DNA from: Burkholderia ubonensis subsp. mesacidophila
Lineage (GTDB): Bacteria; Pseudomonadota; Gammaproteobacteria; Burkholderiales; Burkholderiaceae
Length of the DNA stretch: 64,000 bases
Assembly: GCF_002097715.1 (NCBI RefSeq)
Contig: NZ_CP020737.1
Location: 434,001-498,000 of the forward strand
Direction: 5' to 3'
This document shows positions 23,363 to 33,034 of the stretch, piece by piece. The translations under genes were made by a program, and so were the position numbers. The notes beneath the pieces were generated by a model. It did no database searches, was not told where the DNA came from, and saw only the letters and a program-made list of their open reading frames with translations. Every line of letters starts with the position of its first letter. The first letter of the stretch is position 1.

Positions 23363-24255
23363 AATTCTTCGATCCGCACATCCACATGACCTCGCGCACG
23401 ACCGACGACTTGCAGGCGATGGCTGCCGCGGGCATTCGCGCGGTAATCGAGCCGGCATTCTGGTTGGGCCAGCCGCGCACGAACGTCGGAAGCTTCATCG
23501 ATTACTTCTCGAGTCTCGTCGGTTGGGAGCGCTTTCGCTGCGCGCAGTTCGGGGTCGCGCATTACTGCGCGATCGGCCTGAACTCGAAGGAAGCGAACAA
23601 CGAAGCGCTCGCAAGGGATGTCCTTGAGTTGATCCCGGAGTTCGCGCTGAAGGAGGGAGTCGTCGCGATCGGGGAAATCGGCTATGACGAGATCACGGCC
23701 GCCGAGGACTTCGCCTATCGCGCACAGCTCGATTTCGCGCGCGAGCACGACATGGTCGTGATGGTTCACACACCGCATCGCGACAAGAAGCGCGGCACGC
23801 AGCGCTCCATCGCGGTTGCAATAGAGCATGGCGTGGACGTGCGCAAACTGATCGTCGATCACAACAACGAAGAGACCGTCCGCGACGTGCTCGATGCCGG
23901 CGCCTGGGCTGCGTTCACGATCTATCCGAACACGAAGATGAGTTCGGCGCGCATGGTGGAGATCGTGCGCCAATACGGTCCCGAGCGCGTCATCGTCGAC
24001 AGCTCTGCGGACTGGGGCGTCAGCGATCCGCTCGCGGTGCCGAAAACCGCGCGATTGATGCTGGAGCGGGGCATTGCGTCGACGAACGTCGAAGCGGTCA
24101 CGTGGGGCAACGCACTCGCAGCCTATGGGCAATCGCAACAGATCGACCTCGCTGCGCTTTCCCGGGCGCCCGCCCTGGATCAGCGGCAACTGTTCGCCGA
24201 CAACTCGGTATTGCGCGGGCAAACGCCGCGCGTCGACGAGCCCGTGCCGAACTGA
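23359..24255 (+). CDS. eboB: EboB, TatD-like metal-dependent hydrolase
   Basis: This 298-residue TIM-barrel amidohydrolase starts at a GTG overlapping the eboA stop. Metal-site residues of the TatD family are visible: DPHIHM (HxH, residues 5-10), GVVAIGEIGYDE (bridging Glu), MVVMVHTPHRDKK, LIVDHNNEETV (His) and VIVDSSADWG (Asp). TatD relatives hydrolyse nucleic acids or small substrates; the substrate of EboB is unknown. The full set of ligands suggests that it is catalytically active. Confidence 0.85.
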   Translation: MKFFDPHIHMTSRTTDDLQAMAAAGIRAVIEPAFWLGQPRTNVGSFIDYFSSLVGWERFRCAQFGVAHYCAIGLNSKEANNEALARDVLELIPEFALKEGVVAIGEIGYDEITAAEDFAYRAQLDFAREHDMVVMVHTPHRDKKRGTQRSIAVAIEHGVDVRKLIVDHNNEETVRDVLDAGAWAAFTIYPNTKMSSARMVEIVRQYGPERVIVDSSADWGVSDPLAVPKTARLMLERGIASTNVEAVTWGNALAAYGQSQQIDLAALSRAPALDQRQLFADNSVLRGQTPRVDEPVPN

Positions 24256-24335
24256 TACGCCACACGAGCCTGACGACTGGCCGGACAAGGCCAGCCTGTC
24301 TTCCATCGGCCGCAACATGCCCAGTCGGGGGCTTC

Positions 24336-25519
<1,184 letters not shown>

Positions 25520-25523
<4 letters not shown>

Positions 25524-26644
25524 CCGACGGCTATCCGCTCACGTACTGCACCAACATCCATCCAGGCGACGCATGGGCCGATGTGCTGCGCAATCTTGAA
25601 GACCATGCGTTGCAGGTCAAGCGCGCATGTTCATCCGAACGCAGCTTTCCGCTCGGCTTGCGCCTCTCCGCGCAAGCCGCGTTCGAGCTCGACGATGCGC
25701 GAATCCGCGACTTCGCCGGCTGGTGCGACACGCACGACTGCCATGTCCTGACGCTCAACGGCTTTCCGTATGGCGCGTTTCACGGCACGCGGGTCAAGGA
25801 AGCGGTCTATCGCCCCGACTGGCGCGATTCACGGCGAGCGGCCTATACGATGCGGCTCGCCGACATCCTCGCGCAGTGGACGCCTGGCGATCGCGCCACG
25901 TCGATTTCAACGGTGCCGGTCGCCTGCCGCGACGGCTTCGCTGCCGAGGATTGGGCGCCGGTCAGGGCGCACCTGCTCGAGGTGCTCGCGCATCTTGCGC
26001 GCGTGCGCGAGCGCGGCGGACCGCTGATTCGCCTCGCGCTCGAACCGGAACCGCATTGCGTGCTCGAAACGACCGACGAGGCGATCGATTTCTTCGAGCG
26101 CATGGCTTTCCCGGCATCGCTATCGGAGCATGTCGGCCTCTGTTTCGATTGCTGCCACCAGGCCGTCGAATTCGAGGAGCCGGCCGATTGTCTCGCGCGG
26201 CTCGCCCGCGCCGGCATTCGCGTGGTCAAGGTGCAGGTGTCCTCGGCGCTGCGCGCGCGCGGCGCGCGGCTCGTCGACCTGCTGTCGTTCGACGAGCCGA
26301 CCTATCTCCATCAGGCCGTCGCGCGTCGCGTCGACGGACGCCTGCTGCGCTTCGCGGATCTGCCCGATCTCGCACGCTGGCTCGAACGCGGCGAGCCGAT
26401 CGACGAGTGCCGCGTTCATTTTCATGTGCCGATCTTTCTCGAGACGCTCGGCGACGTCGACACGACACGCTTCTTCCTTGAAGACTGCCTGCCACGGATC
26501 GCCCCCGGGACGCCGCTCGAGGTCGAAACCTACAGCTTCGGCGTCCTGCCGCAGTCGCTGCGCGTCGATTCGGTCGGCAGCGCGATTGCGCGTGAACTGA
26601 ACTGGGTCAAGGAGAGACTCGATGCAGCGAACGGCCGTCATTAA
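25520..26644 (+). CDS. eboE: EboE, TIM-barrel (xylose-isomerase-like) metabolite traffic protein
   Basis: This 374-residue protein starts at a GTG overlapping the eboD stop. Features include LTYCTNIHPGDAWADVLRN at the start, CHVLTLNGFPYGAFHG near residue 80, LALEPEPHCVLETTDEAIDF near 180, VGLCFDCCHQAVEFEE near 210 and HFHVPIFLETLGDVDTTRFF near 305. This is the EboE pattern of an AP-endonuclease/xylose-isomerase-type barrel with Glu, His and Asp ligands. The frame overlaps eboF by 23 bp. Its reaction is not known. Confidence 0.87.
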
Positions 26645-27989
26645 TGTCGTCGGGCTCACGAAAAACCTGCTTGGCCCGCACACGCCGAATCTGTCCGCAT
26701 TCAGCGACGAAGTGGCCGTCATCGACGCAACGATGCCGGCCCTCACGTGCTCCGCCCAGACGACGTATCTGACCGGCAAGCTGCCGACCGAGCACGGGAT
26801 CGTCGGCAACGGCTGGTATTTCCGCGAGCTGGATCAGGTCTGGCTGTGGCGGCAAAGCAACCGGCTCGTGCAGGCGCCATGCATCTGGCATCTCGCGCGC
26901 GAGCGCGACCCGTCCTTCACGTGCGCCAATACGTTCTGGTGGTATGCGATGGCGACCGACGCGGACATCACGATCACGCCAAGGCCACTCTATTGCGTCG
27001 ACGGAATGAAGCTGCCCGACTTCTACGCGCAGCCGGCGGGGTTGCGCCAATCGCTGCGTGACCGGCTCGGTCAGTTTCCGCTCTTCGAGTTCTGGGGGCC
27101 GGGCACCTCGATCCGCTCGAGCCAGTGGATCGCCGCTGCGGCGCTCGAGGTCGAGACGCAGTTCGAGCCGACGCTGAACCTCATCTATCTGCCGCACCTC
27201 GACTATTGCCTGCAACGCGTCGGCCCGCACGCGGACATCGCTTCCGAGCTGCGGGCGATCGACGCGGTGTGCGGCGAGTTGATCGTCGTGTTGCGGCATC
27301 GCGGCGTGCGCGTCGTGGTGCTCTCGGAATACGGCATCACGCCTGTCGCTCGCCCCGTACACATCAACCGCGCATTGCGCGAAGCGGGTTTCGTCGCGAT
27401 CAAGCGGGACCTCGGCCGCGACTATCTCGACACCGGCGCGTCGCGCGCGTTCGCCGTCGCCGATCATCAGATCGCGCACGTCTACGTGCGCGACGCGCGC
27501 GATCTCGCGGCCGTCAGCCGGCTCTGCGAAGTGCTGCCGGGTATCGGCGAGGTGCTCGGCGAGACCGGCAGATCCCATCACGGCCTCGCGCATCCGCGCG
27601 CCGGCGAGCTGGTGTTGCTGGCGGAACCCGACAGCTGGTTCACGTACTACTTCTGGCTCGACGACAAGGACGCGCCCGACTATGCGCGTACGGTCGATAT
27701 CCACAACAAGCCCGGCTACGATCCGGTCGAATTGTTCATCGATCCCGGCATCCGCTTTCCGAAGCTGAAGATCGGGACGACGCTCGCCCGCAAATCGCTC
27801 GGCATGCGCTACACGATGGACGTGATCCCGCTCGATGCGTCGCTCGTGCGCGGCTCGCATGGCCTGCGCACGCGCGACCGCGCGGACGCACCGATCCTGA
27901 TGAGCTCCGAGCGCAACCGCATCAGGCGCGACAACCTCGCGGCGACCGATGTCTGCTCGGTGCTGCTCGACCATATCTTCAATCCATGA
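26622..27989 (+). CDS. eboF: EboF, alkaline-phosphatase-superfamily (nucleotide pyrophosphatase-like) protein
   Basis: This 455-residue protein shows the phosphodiesterase/phosphatase nucleophile region PALTCSAQTTYLTGKLPTEH with the catalytic Thr, preceded by DATMPALT. It also has a VVLSEYGITPVARPVHINRA metal site (Asp/Glu-x-Gly with later His) and HLDYCLQRVGP near residue 192. Such enzymes hydrolyse phosphodiesters or pyrophosphates. It overlaps eboE and eboC, so the operon is tightly coupled. Substrate unknown; a role in processing an activated precursor is inference. Confidence 0.87.
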   Translation: MQRTAVINVVGLTKNLLGPHTPNLSAFSDEVAVIDATMPALTCSAQTTYLTGKLPTEHGIVGNGWYFRELDQVWLWRQSNRLVQAPCIWHLARERDPSFTCANTFWWYAMATDADITITPRPLYCVDGMKLPDFYAQPAGLRQSLRDRLGQFPLFEFWGPGTSIRSSQWIAAAALEVETQFEPTLNLIYLPHLDYCLQRVGPHADIASELRAIDAVCGELIVVLRHRGVRVVVLSEYGITPVARPVHINRALREAGFVAIKRDLGRDYLDTGASRAFAVADHQIAHVYVRDARDLAAVSRLCEVLPGIGEVLGETGRSHHGLAHPRAGELVLLAEPDSWFTYYFWLDDKDAPDYARTVDIHNKPGYDPVELFIDPGIRFPKLKIGTTLARKSLGMRYTMDVIPLDASLVRGSHGLRTRDRADAPILMSSERNRIRRDNLAATDVCSVLLDHIFNP

Positions 27990-28723
27990 GCACGCTTTCC
28001 TTCAATGGCCACGTGAATGCGGCGCTGGCACTCTGCCGCGTCAGCAACCTGCCGACGGTCTGGATGAACGTGCTGACGGCGGCGGTGTTGTGCAATCCGC
28101 CGGACCATGCGCCGCCCGCCGCGCTCGTGCTGTTGCTCGCTTTCGCACTGTCGTGTTTCTACTGCGGCGGCATGGCGCTCAACGATCTCTGCGACGTCGA
28201 CCATGACCGCGTGCATCAGCCGTTCCGTCCCATTCCTGCCGGCGCGATCGGGCTTGGGCCGGCGCGCGCGTTGACGCTGGCGCTCTTCGCCGTCGCGCTG
28301 TTCTGTCTGCTGCTCGCGCCGCATCGCGCGGGGGCGGCGGCCGGCGTCGCGCTGCTGGGCGTCATCTGGGTCTACGACCGCTTCCACAAGCGCCATCCGT
28401 CGATGGTGTTCGCGATGGCGGGCGCGCGGCTGCTGGTCTATGCCGTCACCGCGCTCGCGCTGACGGGCAGCGTATCGAAGGGGGCCGCGCTGGCCGCGAT
28501 CGCGCAAGCGGCTTACGTGCTGGTGCTGACCGTCGTTGCGCGGCTCGAGCACCGCACCGCTGCAGGACGTTACGCATGGCCGGTGATCCCGTGGATGCTG
28601 GCGGCGATGCCGATGCTCGATGGCGTCGTGCTGGCCGTGCTGGCCAGTCCGGCCTGGCTGCTTGCGGGCGCGGCGGGCACCGTGCTGACGCGCGCCGGAC
28701 AACGCCGGGTTCGGGGTGACTGA
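27986..28723 (+). CDS. eboC: EboC, UbiA-family prenyltransferase-like membrane protein
   Basis: This 245-residue integral membrane protein has about seven hydrophobic segments. The first UbiA aspartate-rich motif is intact (MALNDLCDVDHDRVHQPFRP, i.e. NDxxDxxxD followed by RPIPAG), and a second Asp appears in GVIWVYDRFHKRHP. UbiA enzymes attach prenyl groups to aromatic acceptors in the membrane. The ATG overlaps the eboF stop (ATGA). EboC is the only membrane protein of the cluster and is the likeliest anchor or transport-coupled enzyme. Confidence 0.87.
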   Translation: MSTLSFNGHVNAALALCRVSNLPTVWMNVLTAAVLCNPPDHAPPAALVLLLAFALSCFYCGGMALNDLCDVDHDRVHQPFRPIPAGAIGLGPARALTLALFAVALFCLLLAPHRAGAAAGVALLGVIWVYDRFHKRHPSMVFAMAGARLLVYAVTALALTGSVSKGAALAAIAQAAYVLVLTVVARLEHRTAAGRYAWPVIPWMLAAMPMLDGVVLAVLASPAWLLAGAAGTVLTRAGQRRVRGD

Positions 28724-28846
28724 CGATGCGGCGTTTCCGAATGAACGACGGGGATCGAATCAACGCGGCTGACGGCGCGATGGCCCGCGTCAGCCGACGC
28801 AGACGTGCCGGTTGGCGGTGGCCATCACGACAACGCGAGGAATGTC

Positions 28847-29632
28847 ATGGCTTCTTTATCCACCCGACCCATCAGCCTCACCTCCCGCTGGTTCATCCGG
28901 CCCGGCTGCGGGGAGGCCGCCCACGCCGCGCTCGGTCAGCTGGCGCGCGACGTCGAGCGCGATGAACCCGACACGCTGACCTACCTGGTGCATACGCCGC
29001 ACCACGGCGACAGCCGCCTGCAATCGCTGCCGCCCGCCGAACCGCACACGGTGCTGTTCTTCGAGACATATCGCAACGTCGACGCGTTTCTGCGGCATGT
29101 CGACGGGCCGGTGTTCACCGCATTCGTCGAGCGGCATGGCGAGCTGTTCGTCGCGTCGAATGGCGCGCCGTTTGTCTTCGTCGACTTCCTGGAAAAACGC
29201 GCGGGTTTCTCGCGCGTGGGCGACTCGGGTGCAGACGCCGCCGACGATGCAAGGTCGCCGGCCGACAAGTCCAATCGACATCCGAGTGTGATGTTCGAAG
29301 TCATCGCCCGCGATCAGGAGAAGCTCAAGCGGTTCTTCGGCGACGTGTTCGGCTGGTGGTACGAGGACGGGGAGAGCGGCTTCTCATATGTCCCATTCCC
29401 GATACAGCGCACGGCATTGCTCGGCGGAATCGGCCAAGCATCCACCCAAGCCGGCTTCGAACCGGGCACGAATTTCTATCTGCGTGTCAACGATCTCAAA
29501 GCCGCCATCGACCGCGTTGTTGCGTACGGAGGCAGCTGTTTCGTCGGTCCGACTCCCGTCGACGGGTACACCTTCGCGATGGTCAAGGACCCCGAAGGCA
29601 ATGCGATCGGATTGATCCAGCCGTTCGAATGA
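28847..29632 (+). CDS. Fusion of antibiotic-biosynthesis-monooxygenase-like and VOC/glyoxalase-like domains
   Basis: This 261-residue protein starts at an ATG with GAGGAATG upstream. The N-terminal part (about 10-110) has an ABM-type dimeric ferredoxin-like fold pattern (SRWFIRPGCGEAAHAALGQL, then VLFFETYRNVDAFLRHVDGP). The C-terminal part (about 140-260) is a VOC domain (MFEVIARDQEKLKRFFGDVF, GTNFYLRVNDLKAAIDRV, MVKDPEGNAIGLIQPFE). Both folds occur in small tailoring enzymes of secondary metabolism. It lies 123 bp after eboC in the same direction and just before the VioB-like genes, so it may belong to the same pathway. Confidence 0.8.
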   Translation: MASLSTRPISLTSRWFIRPGCGEAAHAALGQLARDVERDEPDTLTYLVHTPHHGDSRLQSLPPAEPHTVLFFETYRNVDAFLRHVDGPVFTAFVERHGELFVASNGAPFVFVDFLEKRAGFSRVGDSGADAADDARSPADKSNRHPSVMFEVIARDQEKLKRFFGDVFGWWYEDGESGFSYVPFPIQRTALLGGIGQASTQAGFEPGTNFYLRVNDLKAAIDRVVAYGGSCFVGPTPVDGYTFAMVKDPEGNAIGLIQPFE

Positions 29633-29715
29633 GTGTGATGTGGTGGGGCGTCAACGGGAAACGTCGCCCGGCGGGGTGACGATTTGGAATAGGGAAGTCC
29701 ATCCAAGGAGTAGAA

Positions 29716-31707
29716 ATGAGCTACTTACAGTTCCCCAGGCTTGCGTTTTCCGGGTTCTTTCAAGCCGACGTTTCGACGGTGAATAATGACCCGCGGCATT
29801 TCGATGTCGGGACATTCGAGTCTTCGTATCAGGAATTTATGAAGCCTGATAATCCGCCGCCGGGTGGTAATCCCGATCAGTGGAACGGATGGTGGAATCC
29901 GAACGGCACCGCAATCATGCGCTTCAGGGAGTGTGCCGTGAAAACCCTGCGTGACCGGTCCGGCAATCTCATTGCGGATCGCAGGTCCGACCCATTGATT
30001 GGATGTCAGGTTGGAAATTCTCCGGACCGCCCTGCGGGGAAGATGGTTGATCTGGATCCGGATTGGCAAAATGCGTCGAATATCTATGGCCTCGCCGTTT
30101 CACTGGTGGCCACCGATGGCACGCCGATCATGACGGCGGACTATGAAAGCAATCCGTTTCGCGATCTTTGGTTTGCTCGTGCTGGCGGTAAATCCGGAGA
30201 CGGCGCGGCGTCGGCGATGTTTCAATCGGTTCTGGTTAACATCAAATGGCATACTGATGATTTTACGAGCCGGTTTCTTGACGATCTACGTAATGCATCG
30301 GAGCGTGATAGTTTGTCGATCCGCTTGACTACATATGGTTTCAACGGGAATTCCGTGAATGGCGATGGTAGTCTCAATCCAAATTTTGGCTACGGCATAC
30401 TGATTGGAAATATCGGGCCGGCGAACCCTCGGAAGCAAAAGCAGCCCCATTCCTTTATTCTTGGTCGCCGCTTCATGCCGACGACAAGAAATAAAATTGG
30501 CGACTTGGTCAACAACGACGGAATCGGGTGCTTCTCGTCATTCGTTGACGAACAAGCTGGTTACCTCCATGTTGATTTGAGCAATGCCTTTCCAACCAAT
30601 GATAAATACTATATTCCCGATCACGATGGGCTTGAATATGCCGTCTTGCATAGCGAATCAATACTGCAGGATCAATCGATAGAGAGTGGCGATTACAGCA
30701 AGATTGGCGATGTCGCCAGTCAGTTGCAAGCGCTGCAAACCAATGAGGGTGGAATTCAATCGGTGAAGTTAACGCGCCACGTGCTTGATCTAATCAAGGA
30801 TAAGCCGCTTGCCATCATCCGAAGGACCATTTCTCAATCAAATGTAATAGTGAGCTTGCGCGAGGCACTATCTGGTTTGGAAGTTCGCCCGGAAACCTTC
30901 GCCTTCAAGCTCGATCCGAACGACAGCGCGGGAAATTCCCAGGAAGTGGTGCTATATGCTGCGCGTTACGGTAGTCCTTATCCCGGCCAAGAGTTGAAAA
31001 TTTGGGTCGATCCGGAAGAGCAGGATAATAGCAACCAAACCGCTGACAATCCTCCTGATACGACGCCTCGTGCGCCGGATCCCACCATCAATACGCCTCG
31101 GGATGGCATAAATATCCCTGAGAGTGCATGGACAGACACGGACGGCCAGGCGCGTATAACCATATCCGGCCCTGAATACATGGGCGCGCCACGTGGTTAT
31201 ATAGACGGTCAGCTTTACGTCATCTCGTATAACTTCAAGTCAGCTCAGAAACCAACTGACAATGTTCAGCAGCAATTCGACAAGATCCCCGTGGTGGTTT
31301 ACAGCTCTTTTCCTGGCGTCGTATCCCAGCAGTACGTCGACATCGATCACCCCAGATGGGAGGACGTTCAGCCGATCCTCCAGCAATACGCGAACCTTTA
31401 TCCGGTGATGAGCAAGGGGCTGTTCGATTTCTCGAAGAAGGAAGTCGCCGATTCTGCCGCATTCATCATGAAATTCGTCTTCGAGAAACCGGATGACGAT
31501 CCGGACCAGATGCCGGTGACGCGTGATCTGTCTTCTACCAAGCGACGCATGCTGATCAACTATTTCAGCAATGTCATCAAGAACAGCGGGAAAACGCTGG
31601 ATAGCCAGGTCATGTTCGGAAAACGCTGCCCGTTACACCGCTTCGCCGACCCCGAGGAAATGCAAAGTCTCACGGATGTCGCGCTGACGCACGGCAAGAA
31701 GCGTTGA
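29716..31707 (+). CDS. VioB N-terminal-half homologue (IPA-imine dimer synthase family)
   Basis: This 663-residue protein starts MSYLQFPRLAFSGFFQADVS followed by TVNNDPRHFD. It parallels the start of VioB (LDFPRIHFRGWARVNAPTAN-RDP). Near its end, the block VQPILQQYANLYPVMSKGLF, then PVTRDLSSTKRRMLINYFSN, parallels VioB just before its ferritin-like domain. VioB/RebD/StaD enzymes couple two indole-3-pyruvate imine molecules. Here the VioB-like frame stops before the ferritin domain, which is encoded by the next gene. There are no predicted membrane segments or signal peptide. GC content is visibly lower than in the ebo genes, suggesting transfer. Confidence 0.7.
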   Translation: MSYLQFPRLAFSGFFQADVSTVNNDPRHFDVGTFESSYQEFMKPDNPPPGGNPDQWNGWWNPNGTAIMRFRECAVKTLRDRSGNLIADRRSDPLIGCQVGNSPDRPAGKMVDLDPDWQNASNIYGLAVSLVATDGTPIMTADYESNPFRDLWFARAGGKSGDGAASAMFQSVLVNIKWHTDDFTSRFLDDLRNASERDSLSIRLTTYGFNGNSVNGDGSLNPNFGYGILIGNIGPANPRKQKQPHSFILGRRFMPTTRNKIGDLVNNDGIGCFSSFVDEQAGYLHVDLSNAFPTNDKYYIPDHDGLEYAVLHSESILQDQSIESGDYSKIGDVASQLQALQTNEGGIQSVKLTRHVLDLIKDKPLAIIRRTISQSNVIVSLREALSGLEVRPETFAFKLDPNDSAGNSQEVVLYAARYGSPYPGQELKIWVDPEEQDNSNQTADNPPDTTPRAPDPTINTPRDGINIPESAWTDTDGQARITISGPEYMGAPRGYIDGQLYVISYNFKSAQKPTDNVQQQFDKIPVVVYSSFPGVVSQQYVDIDHPRWEDVQPILQQYANLYPVMSKGLFDFSKKEVADSAAFIMKFVFEKPDDDPDQMPVTRDLSSTKRRMLINYFSNVIKNSGKTLDSQVMFGKRCPLHRFADPEEMQSLTDVALTHGKKR

Positions 31708-31756
31708 AACCCGACGCGTCTATCGGATATGACCCATTGAACAGGATGACTCGATC

Positions 31757-32866
31757 ATGTTGAAAGTCAGAAAAGAAATCGTCGACAAACTGTACGTTGA
31801 GCCTGGCGTCGACGTGGTAATAAAGTGCCTGCAGGATGCCGTGAAGACCGAGCTGATGACCATTCCCCCCTATCTGACTGCGTTGTTTTCCATCGAGGAA
31901 AACAATGGCAAGGCCGGGGCGCTCGTGCATTCAGTCGTCTTCGAGGAAATGTTCCATATGACACTTGCCGCCAATACGCTGATTGCCATCGGCGGCGACG
32001 TGCCGATCTTCAAACTCGGGACAAGCATCCGCTACCCGTCAACATTCCCATTGGATCTGGACGGCGGCCTGGTGGTCGGCCTGGCCTCGCTGACCAAAAA
32101 ACAGACTCACGACATATTCATGGCAATTGAGCGCCCCGACACAATGGCGGCGCTCCCCGGTGAACCTGAGCCGCTCCCGCCCATCGGCCATTCATCGCAC
32201 GCAGTTTCCCTTGGAGACTTCTATGAGGCGGTCATCCATGCACTCAAGGAGCTAGGGGCCGGTATCTTCGCCAACCCACGCAAGGAAAGGCAGATCGATA
32301 TTTCGAAATGGTTCCCGTACAAAATCTACACATGTCCGGACGGTCCGGCTGATGCACTTCTCGGCCCGGCCGAATCGTTCAACGGTAAAGTCGATTCGTT
32401 CGACACAGCCAAAGCGGTACTCATGAAGATAATCGAGCAAGGTGAAGGGCTTCAGATCAAACAAGATCGGATCAATCCGAAGGATGGCGACGGTGGCAAC
32501 TACGCGCACTACTTCAAATTCGGCGAGATCTATTACGGTCGAACCCTCGAGCGCGATCCCAACGATCGTTCCGGTTGGTCGTATTCAGGTGAGCCGGTTT
32601 CACTGGATTCGGAAAATATCTGCACGGTAAAGGAAAACGCCGCGCTCTCCGATTATCAGGTGGGCAGCGGGGCCTATATCGCGGGATCGGAATTCTACGA
32701 AACCTATTGCGGCCTGCTGCGTGCATTGGATGAGACGTTCAACGGCCGCCCGGAGAAGTTGAATTCGGCCATGGGCCTCATGTTCCAGCTCAAGCTGGTC
32801 GCCCAGCAAGTCATGCGGTTCCCGGTGGGAGATGGCGTATTCGCAGCACCTCCTTTCATGCCGTGA
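31757..32866 (+). CDS. Ferritin-like protein, VioB C-terminal-half homologue
   Basis: This 369-residue protein begins 49 bp after the VioB-N-like gene. Residues about 20-85 contain ferritin-like helices: AVKTELMTIPPYLTALFSIE and VVFEEMFHMTLAANTLIAIG, with Glu and ExxH positions expected to bind metal as in the C-terminal ferritin-like domain of VioB. The end (FYETYCGLLRALDETFNGRP then MGLMFQLKLVAQQVMRFPVG) matches the last helices of that domain. With the preceding gene it makes up a VioB split into two chains. No VioA-type oxidase is present in the window, so the substrate may differ from the tryptophan-derived imine. Confidence 0.75.
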   Translation: MLKVRKEIVDKLYVEPGVDVVIKCLQDAVKTELMTIPPYLTALFSIEENNGKAGALVHSVVFEEMFHMTLAANTLIAIGGDVPIFKLGTSIRYPSTFPLDLDGGLVVGLASLTKKQTHDIFMAIERPDTMAALPGEPEPLPPIGHSSHAVSLGDFYEAVIHALKELGAGIFANPRKERQIDISKWFPYKIYTCPDGPADALLGPAESFNGKVDSFDTAKAVLMKIIEQGEGLQIKQDRINPKDGDGGNYAHYFKFGEIYYGRTLERDPNDRSGWSYSGEPVSLDSENICTVKENAALSDYQVGSGAYIAGSEFYETYCGLLRALDETFNGRPEKLNSAMGLMFQLKLVAQQVMRFPVGDGVFAAPPFMP

Positions 32867-32896
32867 AGCCCCAGCTGTGAAACTGTAACGCTTCGC

Positions 32897-32926
32897 AGCA
32901 ACCGCCTGACGCTCAAGGCGGTTGCT
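32897..32926 (+). terminator. Hairpin terminator after the VioB-like pair
   Basis: A perfect 11-bp stem (32897-32907 with 32916-32926, loop GACGCTCA) lies 31 bp after the stop. It has no strong T-run; it may work in both directions between this convergent pair of units. Confidence 0.7.
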
Positions 32927-33034
32927 GTCGACACCTACAATGCGTCGCTTGGGAAAGCAGCCAACGCATCCGTATCAGTCCGTCGTTCACCAAGGAGCGC
33001 AAACTCCTTGCGCATCCTCAGCCCAACCTCGAAC

